64,000 nucleotides of DNA from Aquipseudomonas alcaligenes MRY13-0052 (GCA_000474255.1 BATO01000009.1:61378-125377); one strand, 5' to 3'. Positions 48,199 to 57,096 are shown, numbered from the stretch's first letter. The notes: generated by a model not told the origin, from the letters alone. Numbers and translations are program-made.

Positions 48199-49404
48199 AT
48201 GAAAACCAGCCTGCCCTGGCTCGCCCCGTTGCTCGCCATCTGCCTGGGGGCGCCCCTGCCGTGCGCCGCTCAGCGTCTTGCTGCCGAAAACCATCGCGTC
48301 GGCGTGCAGGTGCTCGACCCCGATGCACCCGCCGTCGGCACCTGGCGGGTCAAGGTGCACGCGACCTACCGGCCATTGGTGGAAGGCTCGCCGAACACCA
48401 CGGAGACCACCACCTCTCGCGCCAACTGCCCGTCGTCGCGCTTCAGCGTGCCGTCACTCAAGCGCTGTACCCGCACCTGGAGCCGGACGGTGTGGCTGAA
48501 GCTGCCCGCCGCGCAGGTCATGACGGCAGGCCCGCACGCTCTGGACCTGGACTTCGCCCCGGTAATCGAGGACCACGGCGGCACCTTCCGGATCGACAGC
48601 CTGGCCCTGGAATACATGACCTGCGCCAAAGGCTGCGAGATCGAGCGCTTGGATATCCCGCTCAGTTGCTATGCCGACGACACCGAGCCGGGCGAGGTGC
48701 TCGCCGCCGGCCTGCTGCTCAGCTACTCACGCGGCGCCAAGGCTGCTCGGGAGGTGGCCGAGTGCGGGCTCAAGGTCGGCCGGGAAGTCAGCTGGGCCAA
48801 CCGGGAGACGGTTATGGCGCGCGTGCGTGGCCACTTCGGCGACGAGCAGCAGATGGTCAGCAGCGAGCTGCTCAACGCATTCCCGGCAATCCCGGGCGCC
48901 GACCATCGCTGGCGGTGGAACCCGGCGACGGACCGCGATCTGCTCGACGATCGCTGCCCGTTGCCGGCCAACCAGAGCTACGTGAACAGCACCTACTTCG
49001 CCACGCTACCGGTCACCACGGGCTGGCCGTACCGGCATGAAGCCGAGGTTTACGTCACCAGCAAACCGAATGGCGAGGTGTGCAACATCTGGCTGACGGG
49101 CACCGGTGATGAGATGTACCTGCGTTATTTCTACAGCTACCAGGCGGGCACGCTGATACAGGCGGCCACCGACGGTGAGGCGGACCGGGTATCACGCGAG
49201 TGGCGCTGGGCGAACCGGGAACCCTGGGAATATACGCGGCGGCAGATGCCGGACTCGGTTGCCGGGCACGACGCCATCCTCTACTGGCACAGAACCGCTG
49301 CCGAGCAGTGGCCCAAGCGCATGGACTACACACCCGACTTCGAAGAGTTCAAGGCTCTGAACGCGTTCTCCCAGCAGTTGCTCGAACGTTTTCCGGCGAA
49401 GTAG
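48199..49404 (+). CDS. hypothetical exported protein (401 aa)
   Basis: From ATG 48199 the protein has a signal peptide (SLPWLAPLLAICLGAPLPCA) and a body with several Cys (CPSSRFSVPSLKRC, MTCAKGCEIERLDIPLSCYA, EVCNIW) that could form disulfides in the periplasm. Segments such as RVRGHFGDEQQMVSSELLNA and YPYRHEAEVY-like aromatic stretches suggest a globular secreted protein. No catalytic motif or family was recognised. The ribosome binding site is weak. It is a single gene on this strand, followed by a diguanylate cyclase about 230 bases later. Confidence 0.7.
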   Translation: MKTSLPWLAPLLAICLGAPLPCAAQRLAAENHRVGVQVLDPDAPAVGTWRVKVHATYRPLVEGSPNTTETTTSRANCPSSRFSVPSLKRCTRTWSRTVWLKLPAAQVMTAGPHALDLDFAPVIEDHGGTFRIDSLALEYMTCAKGCEIERLDIPLSCYADDTEPGEVLAAGLLLSYSRGAKAAREVAECGLKVGREVSWANRETVMARVRGHFGDEQQMVSSELLNAFPAIPGADHRWRWNPATDRDLLDDRCPLPANQSYVNSTYFATLPVTTGWPYRHEAEVYVTSKPNGEVCNIWLTGTGDEMYLRYFYSYQAGTLIQAATDGEADRVSREWRWANREPWEYTRRQMPDSVAGHDAILYWHRTAAEQWPKRMDYTPDFEEFKALNAFSQQLLERFPAK

Positions 49405-49635
49405 AAGCAGGATCATCACAAGGGGCGTGTAGATTGCCCATGCCAGGATGCGGCGCGACAGCGAAGCAATACCCTGACACTTTCATCGGAATGACTTGAG
49501 GCGATTGATCGGGCTTTGCGATATTAAATGGCCATGCCGAAAGTATAGGAAGCGTTCCTCAGCCCTTGGCACATACGTTTCCGTCATTCCTCCACCCCCT
49601 GGCTCCCCTTGCCACTCCACTCGTTGTGCAACTAC

Positions 49636-50808
49636 ATGGTCGCTACCGTCATCCTCGGCATGCTCTGCGTGCACCTGCTGTGTTTTTGCGTGATGTTCCT
49701 GCTGATCAGTACACGGCTGAACAGCAAGAAGATGGGCATGGAAGTCTTCGCCCTGGGCAATTTCCTGCTTGGGCTCGCCTACATCCTGCAGTTGGTTGAC
49801 GGCCCTGCGGGCTGGGGGCTGGTGAGTGTGGTCAACCACTCGCTGACGCTGTGCGCCCCTGTGGCCTATGTGCTGGGCGCCTTGCGCTTTTTCGACCGCC
49901 CGACGCCTGTGGTGCGCCCGCTGCTGATCCTCGCCGGCACCTACACCTTGGTGCAGGTGCTGGTGCAATGGGCGCTGGGCAGCGAGGCGCGCTATGCACT
50001 GCTGGCGGGGGCCTGTGCGTTGCTCTTCCTGGGCATGACGGGGACGTTGCTCTATACGGGACGGACCATTGCCCGGGACCTGCGCGTCGAGATGGCCGTG
50101 TTCGCCGTCCTGGTCGCCGGCATCTGCGGCCTCAACGCCGCGAAGCTCGGCATGATCCTCACCGGCGGCATGGCGGCGCTGGATATGAACACCGGCTTCC
50201 AGAAGGTCTTCTACATCTACATGTCTTTCCTGGCGACCGTGCTGCCGCCGTGCGCCGTGTGGCTGGTGCTGCGCCGCCTAACCGATGAGCTGCGCAGCAT
50301 GGCCGCCCATGACCCGCTCACCCATTTGCTCAACCGCCGGGGGCTGATGGAGGGCCTGGATGCGCACTTCCGTTCCCGCAGCGCCGGGCCTGCATATCTG
50401 CTGATCGTGGATATCGATCACTTCAAGAACATCAACGATAGCCATGGCCACAAGATCGGCGATCTCGTCCTGTGCCGGGTGGCCGATGTCCTCAAGGCCA
50501 CCGCCCGCCAGGGCGACCTGATCTGCAGGCTGGGCGGGGAGGAGTTCGTGATCATCACCCTGGACACCGACAGGGCGGGTGCCCTGCAACTGGCGGAGCG
50601 CACCCGCGCGGCCATCGAGGGCAGCGAGGCGCCCGGCACCGATCAGCAAACGCCGATCCGCTGCACGGCCACCATCGGCGTTTCGGAAGGCTTCACCCAC
50701 TCGCAAGCCCTCGACGGGGTCATGCAGCAGGCGGACAAGGCCCTGTACCAGGGCAAGGCCTCGGGGCGCAATCGCGTCGAATGGGCGGGGCGTTCGATCG
50801 GCTTCTAG
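49636..50808 (+). CDS. membrane-bound diguanylate cyclase (GGEEF)
   Basis: From ATG 49636 the protein is 390 aa. The first 210 residues contain about six hydrophobic segments (for example VILGMLCVHLLCFCVMFLLI) of an unrecognised sensor. Residues about 220-385 are a GGDEF domain: HDPLTHLLNRRGLMEGLDAH, LLIVDIDHFKNINDSHGHKI, and the active signature GGEEF at 300-304. RQGD five residues earlier fits the inhibitory I-site RxxD. It should make c-di-GMP from two GTP. An upstream TTG at 49609 is an alternative start; neither has a clear ribosome binding site. Confidence 0.88.
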   Translation: MVATVILGMLCVHLLCFCVMFLLISTRLNSKKMGMEVFALGNFLLGLAYILQLVDGPAGWGLVSVVNHSLTLCAPVAYVLGALRFFDRPTPVVRPLLILAGTYTLVQVLVQWALGSEARYALLAGACALLFLGMTGTLLYTGRTIARDLRVEMAVFAVLVAGICGLNAAKLGMILTGGMAALDMNTGFQKVFYIYMSFLATVLPPCAVWLVLRRLTDELRSMAAHDPLTHLLNRRGLMEGLDAHFRSRSAGPAYLLIVDIDHFKNINDSHGHKIGDLVLCRVADVLKATARQGDLICRLGGEEFVIITLDTDRAGALQLAERTRAAIEGSEAPGTDQQTPIRCTATIGVSEGFTHSQALDGVMQQADKALYQGKASGRNRVEWAGRSIGF

Positions 50809-50839
50809 ACGTACCGGCTACGACACCGGGCTGCCTCGA

Positions 50840-51075
50840 CTAGCGTGCCACCTGTGACAGGGCGTGAATGACCTTCGCCGTCATCGCCTCGGCGCTGCTA
50901 TCCCCATCGACTCTCAGGATCGGCGCCGTTTGCCAGGCCAGCCACGCCTCGTGCCAGGCCCGGTTGCGCCCGTCGAACTCCGGGTTGTCGTACTGCGAAG
51001 CCCACCCGCGGAAGGCCACGTGTATGCCATGCATATCGCCGCCAGGCGCAATCCGCTCACCAAAGCGTTCCTTTC
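50840..51075 (-). pseudogene. C-terminal remnant of a P-loop kinase/ATPase-like gene
   Basis: The minus-strand frame from an in-frame TGA at about 51076 encodes KERFGERIAPGGDMHGIHVA followed by YDNPEFDGRNRAWHEAWLAW and ILRVDGDSSAEAMTAKVI, which I recall as the end of AAA/shikimate-kinase-like P-loop proteins. The P-loop half is absent, and the upstream DNA is spacer and then the VanY gene. An ATG at 51034 could start a 64-aa peptide, but it would lack any active site. It is best seen as a remnant; the family call is from memory of the pattern. Confidence 0.55.
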
Positions 51076-51100
51076 ACGGATCTTATTGGGTTATGGCTGC

Positions 51101-51655
51101 TCAGCCCAGGGTGGGGATGAACCGCCAATGCCAGGGCTCATAGTCGAACCCGTTCGGGTTGCCTCGCGGGTACGACAACTGGAAGCCGAACGCCGCTGCG
51201 TGTTTTTCCAGCCAGGCGAACGCCGGTGTGTTTTCAAACTCGGTCTCCAGCGCCGGGCAACCCGGCGTGCCGATATCCACCGCCAGCCCCGTGTGGTGCT
51301 CACTGAAAAGTGGCGGTGCCGACACGGCCAGGATCTGCTCGAGGCTCAGCCCGGCCTCGAGCTTTCTCTCGATAATCGACACCTGCCGCGCCACGCTTCT
51401 GAACGCCGAGACGATATGCAGGTCGACTCCATCCGCGCTTGCGCCGGATTTGAGCCTTGTCCAGGCCTGTGCGGCGGGCGGTGCCAGCTGGTGTTCCCTG
51501 CCATTCGCATCGACTTCGGCCACCTCCAGAACGGTCGCCTCGGTGAACTCCAGTAGGCCTTTGGCAACAACCAGCCCGACGGGGATTCCCAGCTTGTCGA
51601 GCATGGCCAGAGCGGCGGCGGAATAGTGCATGTGATGGCCTATGGGGGAGGGCAT
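51101..51655 (-). CDS. D-alanyl-D-alanine carboxypeptidase, M15 (VanY/DacB-type LAS) family
   Basis: The 184-aa protein has the LAS-family zinc site: SEHHTGLAVDIG gives the first His and the Asp of the SxHxxGxAxD motif, and YEPWHWRF gives the catalytic Glu/second His. SAFRSVARQVSIIERKLEAG is the conserved preceding motif. It removes the terminal D-Ala from peptidoglycan stem peptides. No signal peptide is visible, so it could be cytoplasmic as in VanX-like or phage enzymes, or the start may be incomplete. Spaced 25 bases from the remnant gene downstream. Confidence 0.87.
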   Translation of the reverse strand: MPSPIGHHMHYSAAALAMLDKLGIPVGLVVAKGLLEFTEATVLEVAEVDANGREHQLAPPAAQAWTRLKSGASADGVDLHIVSAFRSVARQVSIIERKLEAGLSLEQILAVSAPPLFSEHHTGLAVDIGTPGCPALETEFENTPAFAWLEKHAAAFGFQLSYPRGNPNGFDYEPWHWRFIPTLG

Positions 51656-51728
51656 GACTCGGTGGGCGTGGTGCCTTGGAGTAAAGCGGAGGGGCTTGTC
51701 ATTAGTCGAGGGCTGGGTGCGCTTCTGG

Positions 51729-51812
51729 TCGACAACTGCTCATTGCGACAGGTTGCTATCGGCCATTAGTGGTTGCTAGGTTGGGGCGACTGACTTGAGC
51801 AAGTTGTTAGAT
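51729..51812 (-). other. attC-like site 1 (downstream of the unknown gene at 51842)
   Basis: On the minus strand the site opens ATCTAAC, which fits the integron R-double-prime box RYYYAAC, and can fold back: TGCTCA 51737-51742 pairs with TGAGCA 51796-51801, and ACAAC 51732-51736 with GTTGT 51803-51807, leaving A51802 extrahelical. The far R-prime box is degenerate. It starts 30 bases after the gene stop, where a cassette attC would be. Confidence 0.5.
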
Positions 51813-51841
51813 ACGAGTGGCCTTGAGCGGGGGCATGGATA

Positions 51842-52420
51842 TCACACCGGCACGACGGCTGTTCCTGTCCTGCTCTCGGTGGCAAATTTTATAAGCACTT
51901 GACCACACTTAGATCTCTCGATCATTTCCGGCGAGACGGGAGTCTTCAATCGGACCCATGTGCTATCTCTGCTGCCAGGGTCTAAGAGTGTGTAAGCGGT
52001 CTTGTTGTTCAGACCGAACTTGATTTGTAGTGAATTCTTAAAGATGCCGGACTTAAAGTTTGAAGCAACCGATGCACCAGCGTGCGAGAAGAAGCAAAAT
52101 CTGCGCACACGTGGCCGGAATGCCGCAGCCGCTAAGAAAACTGGCGCGCCTGTCTCGTTGATGATCTCAATGTGAAGGACAGGTTGAGGGGAGTCAGGAG
52201 ATTTTGCGCCAACCTGATCTTGGGGCTCGTTGAAGACGGCATGCTCGACATATACGTGAGCTGTCAAACCTCTGAGGCCACGGCCTTGATAGTCGAGCAG
52301 AGTCGTTTGGAGGCGGAGCCAGACCCAAGCTAGTACCGCAACGGCCACGCCTACCAAGCCTTTTGCTACCTCGGCTGGAAGCGACTCAAGGATTTTCTGT
52401 AGCAGTTCAGCCATGGTCAT
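51842..52420 (-). CDS. hypothetical membrane-anchored protein in a cassette-like setting
   Basis: From ATG 52420 the 192-aa protein has one hydrophobic segment (KGLVGVAVAVLAWVWLRLQT, about 15-35) and a soluble C-terminal domain (EIINETGAPVFLAAAAFRPR, SASVASN-like and LLDPGSRDSTWVRLKTP regions) of beta type. GGAG is 9 bases upstream of this start. Codon use is markedly less GC-rich than in the neighbours. The gene stands alone between two attC-like structures, 42 bases after one and 30 bases before the other, like an integron gene cassette. No family was recognised; a membrane-anchored sensor or defence role is possible but not shown. Confidence 0.65.
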   Translation of the reverse strand: MTMAELLQKILESLPAEVAKGLVGVAVAVLAWVWLRLQTTLLDYQGRGLRGLTAHVYVEHAVFNEPQDQVGAKSPDSPQPVLHIEIINETGAPVFLAAAAFRPRVRRFCFFSHAGASVASNFKSGIFKNSLQIKFGLNNKTAYTLLDPGSRDSTWVRLKTPVSPEMIERSKCGQVLIKFATESRTGTAVVPV

Positions 52421-52461
52421 TGTTGCCATCTCCGATGGCTTGTTCAGAGTGATCTGGTGAT

Positions 52462-52517
52462 GCCTAGCGTTCGCCGCCTCACATATAGGGCCGTCGGTTT
52501 GCAGCGAATGGTTAGGA
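52462..52517 (-). other. attC-like site 2 (upstream of the unknown gene at 51842)
   Basis: GCCTAGCGTTCGCCGC at 52462-52477 pairs with GCAGCGAATGGTTAGG at 52501-52516 on the same strand, with one extrahelical base (G52510) and one mismatch. Read on the minus strand the boxes are CCTAAC and GCTAGGC, each one base off the RYYYAAC and GTTRRRY consensus. It lies 42 bases before the gene start. Confidence 0.5.
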
Positions 52518-52753
52518 ATAAAGCCAGTCAAGTACTTCCTTTACTTCCAGAGGAGCAGCGGCAAGACCTCCGTGGAGATTAGAAAGCCCTTGGCAGTGTG
52601 TCCACAGTCTGCTTTTGGCGGATAACTGCCGCCTCTACCGATCCGTTTACCTCCAGCAAACACCTCATGCAGTTCCGCGCACTGAGACGACTCGGCGGCC
52701 CCACTACGTGTACACCGGCCACGCCCAAACACCAGGCCCAATCGGCTCGAAAC
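52518..52753. other. intergenic region beyond the attC-like site
   Basis: No gene is supported between the attC-like site and the AraC gene. A short GGCGG/CCGCC palindrome near 52617-52632 is the only structure seen. Frames on either strand have no ribosome binding site. Confidence 0.4.
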
Positions 52754-53710
52754 TCAATGCGACGACACAAAAGGCGAGGGGCCCGTCGGTGCCGGCAGCG
52801 CATAGGCCTGTTTCATCCAGGCCACTTCCGCCAGTGGCGTGCGGCCGAACAGGCGCTTGAAGTCGCGGCTGAATTGCGAGGCGCTTTCATAGCCCACCAG
52901 GAAGGCCGAGTGGGCGGCCGTCAGGTCGTTGCGCAGCATCAGCAGGCGCGCCTGGTGCAGGCGTGTCGACTTGAGGTATTGCATGGGCGAGGTGTCGGTC
53001 ACCTTGCGAAAGTGCAGGTGGAAGTTGGGCACGCTCATCTGCGCTTCCCGGGCCAGGGCTTCCACATCCAGGTGCTCGTGGTAGCAGCTGTGGATCTTGT
53101 GGATGGCCCGCGTCACCTTGCCGAACTGGCCCTGCTGGGCGATGGCCGCGCGCAAGGTGCCGCCCTGTTCGCCCGTAAGGATGCGGTAGTAGAGCTCGCG
53201 CAGCATCGCCGGGCCGAGGATCTGTGCGTCGCTGGAGTCGTCCATCACCTCCAGGAAGCGCAGGGTCGACTTGCGCAGCGGCTCGTCCATGGGCGAGGCG
53301 TACATGCCCATTGGCTGGGCCGCAGTGAAGCCCCGTAGTGCATCCACCTGCTGGATCAGCTCGCCAGCCAGGGTGAAGTCCAGGCGCAGGTACACCGCCA
53401 GCATGGGTTCCGCCTCGCTGGCGTCGGTCTCCATGGTGAAGGGCACCGGTACCGACACCACTAGGTAGTGCTGGGCGTCGTAGACGTAGATCTCATCGCC
53501 CAGGTAGCCGCGTTTCCGTCCCTGGCAGAGGATGACGATGCCCGGCTCGTACAGCACCGGCGTGCGCGTCAGTGGCCGGTTGGAGCGCAGGAAGCGCACA
53601 TCGTCCAGCGGGCTCAGGTTGTAGCCTTCTTGCGGCGCCAGCCGGCCCATCAGCTGCACCATGCGCGCTGTGCTCGGGTCCTTGGGGCTTTTAGCCATCG
53701 ACTGCACCAT
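52754..53710 (-). CDS. AraC-family regulator (AraC_N type)
   Basis: The 318-aa protein has an AraC N-terminal domain (about 30-190: LYEPGIVILCQGRKRGYLGD, VVSVPVPFTMETDASEAEPM) and two helix-turn-helix units (about 205-300): DVEALAREAQMSVPNFHLHF and AHSAFLVGYESASQFSRDFK, ending RLFGRTPLAEVAWM. The pattern is that of AraC regulators of alcohol or aldehyde oxidoreductases. It is coupled closely (15 bases) to the SDR gene upstream on the same strand, the likely target. Start ATG 53710 with AAGG 6 bases upstream. Confidence 0.88.
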   Translation of the reverse strand: MVQSMAKSPKDPSTARMVQLMGRLAPQEGYNLSPLDDVRFLRSNRPLTRTPVLYEPGIVILCQGRKRGYLGDEIYVYDAQHYLVVSVPVPFTMETDASEAEPMLAVYLRLDFTLAGELIQQVDALRGFTAAQPMGMYASPMDEPLRKSTLRFLEVMDDSSDAQILGPAMLRELYYRILTGEQGGTLRAAIAQQGQFGKVTRAIHKIHSCYHEHLDVEALAREAQMSVPNFHLHFRKVTDTSPMQYLKSTRLHQARLLMLRNDLTAAHSAFLVGYESASQFSRDFKRLFGRTPLAEVAWMKQAYALPAPTGPSPFVSSH

Positions 53711-53725
53711 TCTCCACCTTGCTGC

Positions 53726-54559
53726 TCAACCGTCGGTAGAACGGCTGAGTGCCTCCCATTGCTCAATACTCTCCACCGTGCGCTGCAGCTTGTCACGCAC
53801 CAATGCCAGGGCGTCGCTGCCCAGCAGCAGGTGGGCCGGTGGTGTGGGGCTGGCGATGAGGGTCAGCATGGCGCGGGCGGCCTTTTGCGGGTCCCCCAGC
53901 TGGCGGCCGCTCTTGTCCACGCGGGCCTGGCGCACCGGATCGAAGCTCGCGTCGTAGTCACTGATGCTGCGTGGCGTGCGTTGCATCGAACGGCCCGCCC
54001 AATCGGTGCGGAACGAGCCCGGCGCCACGGCGGTGACGAAGATGCCGAAGGGGGCGAGTTCCTTGCTCAGGGTGTCGGAGATGCCCTCCAGCGCGAACTT
54101 GCTGCCGCAGTAGTAGGCGATGCCTGGCAGGGTGATATGGCCGCCCATGGAGGTGATATTGAGGATGTGCCCCGCCCGGCGCTGGCGGAAGTACGGCACG
54201 AAGGCCTTGGTGACCGCCACCGCGCCGAATACGTTCACATCGAACTGGCGGCGCATTTCTTCCAGCGGCGACTCCTCCAGAATCCCCTCATGGCCGTAGC
54301 CCGCATTGTTCACCAGTACATCCACCGGGCCGTGCTGTTCCTCGACGGCGGCGACCACCGCGTCAATGGTCTCGAAGTCGGTAACGTCCAGCACCACGCC
54401 GTGGGCCCGCCCGGGGCTGAGCGCCTGGAAGGTCGCCAAGGCGGACTCACTGCGAACGGTGCCGATCACGCGATGGCCCTGGGCGAGCGCTTCCCTGGCC
54501 AGGGCCTGGCCGAAGCCGCTGCTGACGCCAGTGATGAACAGGGTTTTTGCTGCATTCAT
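53726..54559 (-). CDS. SDR-family oxidoreductase
   Basis: The 277-aa protein is a complete short-chain dehydrogenase: TLFITGVSSGFGQALAREAL holds the TGxxxGxG nucleotide motif, VLVNNAGYGHEG the NNAG motif, LNITSMGG the catalytic Ser and YYCGSKFALEGI the YxxxK pair (YCGSK). A Rossmann-type layout with a longer C-terminal lobe suggests an NADPH-dependent reductase of ketones or aldehydes. GGAG is 8 bases before ATG 54559. The AraC gene downstream on the same strand is probably its regulator. Confidence 0.9.
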   Translation of the reverse strand: MNAAKTLFITGVSSGFGQALAREALAQGHRVIGTVRSESALATFQALSPGRAHGVVLDVTDFETIDAVVAAVEEQHGPVDVLVNNAGYGHEGILEESPLEEMRRQFDVNVFGAVAVTKAFVPYFRQRRAGHILNITSMGGHITLPGIAYYCGSKFALEGISDTLSKELAPFGIFVTAVAPGSFRTDWAGRSMQRTPRSISDYDASFDPVRQARVDKSGRQLGDPQKAARAMLTLIASPTPPAHLLLGSDALALVRDKLQRTVESIEQWEALSRSTDG

Positions 54560-54746
54560 GGTTGGCACTCCGGTCGAGACGAGGTGCGGCCATGCTAGGG
54601 CGAGGGACGGAGAGGGGCGATGCCGGATCGGATTTAGATATTGCCTGTTCCTATCAGGGCTGTGAGTGGTCGACTGGGGAGAGACAGCTACCCCGGGGGA
54701 GTCGCCAGGCATCTGCCTGCGCTCCCCACGGACCTCAGCGTGCCGC

Positions 54747-55487
54747 TCACACCAGTCTCGCACCCCCATCGATATTCAACGTCGCACCGTTCATGAAGCC
54801 GTTGCTCATCAGGAACAGGGTGGCCGCGCCGGCTTCCGTAGCGGTGCCCAGGCGATGCAACGGCAGCGTCTGCTCCAGCGCTGCGACGAAGGCATCGCGG
54901 CCGTCTCCCAGTGCCTTGCTGAAGATGGGCGTGTCGATGGGCCCGGGGGATAGGGTGTTGACCCGGATCGGCGCCAGCTCCAGGGCGAGGCCCCGTGCCA
55001 GGGCCTCCATGGCGGCGGATGCGGCCGCCAGCACTGCGGTGCCGTGGGCGTTGGGACGCTCGGAGAGCATCCCGGAGATGAAGGTGATGGAACCGTCCTT
55101 CGCCATGCGCTCGCCCAGGGCGCGTATGGCATGCACCGAGGCCCACATGCGCTCGTCGAATGCCCGGTGGAGATGGTCGATCCCCGCATCCATCACCTTG
55201 CCCACCACGTAGGTGCCGGCCAGCAGCACCAGGTGGTCCACGTTCGGGATATCCGCCAGGGCGGCATGGATGGCATCGCTGTCGGTCACGTCGGCGGCGC
55301 GCCAGGCGTCCAGGCCGTTGTCGCGGGCGGCTTGTTCGGCGCGGGTGGCATCGGAGCCGATCACGGTCACCCGTGCGCCGGCGGCCTTGGCCTGGATGGC
55401 GGCGGCCAGGCCGATGCCGGACGTGCCCCCGAAGATCACCACGGTGCGACCGTGCAGGTTGGTGGGGAGGGCGGGTACAGAGGTCAT
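54747..55487 (-). CDS. SDR-family protein without the YxxxK catalytic pair
   Basis: The 246-aa protein has the nucleotide motif VVIFGGTSGIGLAAAIQAKA and LLAGTYVVG for the NNAG region, and ITFISGMLSERPN with the Ser. The YxxxK position reads LAAAS in VLAAASAAMEALARGLALEL, so both the catalytic Tyr and Lys are replaced. This is seen in some short SDR subfamilies; such proteins may still bind NAD(P) but with different chemistry. A LysR gene is divergent and probably regulates it. Start ATG 55487 with a fair GGAGAT ribosome binding site. Confidence 0.85.
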   Translation of the reverse strand: MTSVPALPTNLHGRTVVIFGGTSGIGLAAAIQAKAAGARVTVIGSDATRAEQAARDNGLDAWRAADVTDSDAIHAALADIPNVDHLVLLAGTYVVGKVMDAGIDHLHRAFDERMWASVHAIRALGERMAKDGSITFISGMLSERPNAHGTAVLAAASAAMEALARGLALELAPIRVNTLSPGPIDTPIFSKALGDGRDAFVAALEQTLPLHRLGTATEAGAATLFLMSNGFMNGATLNIDGGARLV

Positions 55488-55585
55488 GGTTTCATCTCCT
55501 TGAACGCCGGGATGGCGTCGATGGGAGAAGGCTAAAGCCTCGCCTCTGGATTGATAATAAGGGCCTTTGTCGCTTTACTTATGCC

Positions 55586-56527
55586 ATGAAGGAACAGATA
55601 GGGTTGGACCGCCTCACCGGTCTCATCGCCTTTGCCCGCGCCGCCTCCCTCGGCAGCTACACCGCTGCCGCCCGGGACCTCTCGGTGTCGCCATCGGCCA
55701 TCAGCAAAAGCGTGCAGCGCCTGGAGCAGCATTTCGGGCTCAAGCTGTTCAGCCGCACCACCCGTTCGCTCACCCTCACGCCGGAAGGGCGTGACCTGTA
55801 CGAGCGGGCGCTGCGCATCCTGCGCGAAGTGGAGGACATCGACCAGGCCGCCGTCGCCTCCCGCGCCGAGCCTTCCGGCACCCTGAAGGTCACCGCGGCG
55901 CCGCCCATCGGTCTGAACATACTGGCGCCGGCCATCCCCAGGTTTCGCCAGCGCTACCCCAAGCTCGCCATCGACCTGCGCCTGGGCGACCCCTATGCCG
56001 ACATCATCGAACAGGGCATCGACGTCGCGGTACGCGTGGGCAACCTGGCGGATTCGCGGCTGATCTCGAAAACCCTTGGCCCCCATCGCATCGCCGCCTT
56101 CGCCTCACCGGCCTACCTGGCCAGGCGCGGCACGCCGCTGGAGTTCAGGGACCTGGCGAACCACGACTGCGTGAACTTCCGCTATCAGAGCTCGGGCCAG
56201 GCATTGCGCTGGCCCTTCAGCGTGGATGGCAAGGTGGTGGAGCTGGTGCCGGATGCGGCCATCGTCATCGACGCCAGCGACGCGGTCGCCGCAGTGGTGG
56301 CTGCGGGTGGTGGAATCGGTATTTCACCCACCTATGTGGCGGCGCCCTATGTGGCCCGTGGCGAGTTGACGCCGCTGTTTCCCGAGTTCGCGGTGGACCG
56401 TTCCTCCATCACCGCGCTGTGGCCGGAAAGCCGGCGGGGCAGCCCCAACGTCAAGGCCTTCGTCGGTTTTCTTGAGGAGCTGTTCCCGAACCCCACGGCC
56501 TGGGACGAGATCGTTCGCAACGCGTGA
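55586..56527 (+). CDS. LysR-family transcriptional regulator
   Basis: A 313-aa LysR protein: GLIAFARAASLGSYTAAARD and SPSAISKSVQRLEQHFGLKL form the helix-turn-helix, and the C-terminal part (about 90-300) is the effector domain (NILAPAIPRFRQRYPKLAID, GIDVAVRVGNLADSRLISKT). It is divergent from the YxxxK-less SDR gene, the usual arrangement of a LysR and its target, with the operator region in the 100-base spacer at 55488-55585. Start ATG 55586. No effector can be named. Confidence 0.9.
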   Translation: MKEQIGLDRLTGLIAFARAASLGSYTAAARDLSVSPSAISKSVQRLEQHFGLKLFSRTTRSLTLTPEGRDLYERALRILREVEDIDQAAVASRAEPSGTLKVTAAPPIGLNILAPAIPRFRQRYPKLAIDLRLGDPYADIIEQGIDVAVRVGNLADSRLISKTLGPHRIAAFASPAYLARRGTPLEFRDLANHDCVNFRYQSSGQALRWPFSVDGKVVELVPDAAIVIDASDAVAAVVAAGGGIGISPTYVAAPYVARGELTPLFPEFAVDRSSITALWPESRRGSPNVKAFVGFLEELFPNPTAWDEIVRNA

Positions 56528-56652
56528 GCCGTGCGCTAGGGCGCATGTGCTAATTGACCCCCTATCCCGTCACTTCTAGATTCCCAGCCTTTGTTCTTCG
56601 TGCGGGGAGGGCGCCTGCCCGAGTCTCCGCCGTTTTCTACAGGGAGTTGCAC

Positions 56653-57096
56653 ATGCCATTGCTCACTCGGATGTTCTCCGCCGGCCTGCTGTTGGCGCTG
56701 GCCGCCACTCACGTTGCCGCCGCCTCGGTGGATGAGATCTTCCGCTCGGAAGACACCGACGGCGATGGCGCGCTGTCCGTGGCGGAAGCCCAGGCTGCCG
56801 CCCCCAAGACCTTCCGCGCCATGGACAGCAACGGCGACGGCGTGCTCAAGGTGGACGAGATCGCCGCCTACAACGCTGCCGAGAGTGCCCCCGAGATGGT
56901 CTGGCCCGCCGAGGTGCTGGCGTCGGTTTCGCAGAAGACCCTGGAGTACTGGGACGGCAACCACGACGGCAAGGTGACCGAGCAGGAGTATGTGAAGGCT
57001 TCGGTCGACATGATGCTGCTGGCCGACTCAGACGGTGACCGCAAGGTGACCCGTGAAGAGCTGCAACGCTTCCGGGGTGAAGCCGTTACGCCTTGA
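56653..57096 (+). CDS. periplasmic EF-hand calcium-binding protein
   Basis: The 147-aa protein has a signal peptide (RMFSAGLLLALAATHVAAAS) and four EF-hand loops: DTDGDGALSVAE, DSNGDGVLKVDE, DGNHDGKVTEQE and DSDGDRKVTREE, each with Asp/Asn at the calcium positions and Glu at position 12. The pairs are spaced as in calmodulin-like proteins. It should bind Ca2+ in the periplasm, as a buffer or sensor. GGGAG precedes ATG 56653. It stands alone with its own short leader. Confidence 0.9.
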   Translation: MPLLTRMFSAGLLLALAATHVAAASVDEIFRSEDTDGDGALSVAEAQAAAPKTFRAMDSNGDGVLKVDEIAAYNAAESAPEMVWPAEVLASVSQKTLEYWDGNHDGKVTEQEYVKASVDMMLLADSDGDRKVTREELQRFRGEAVTP

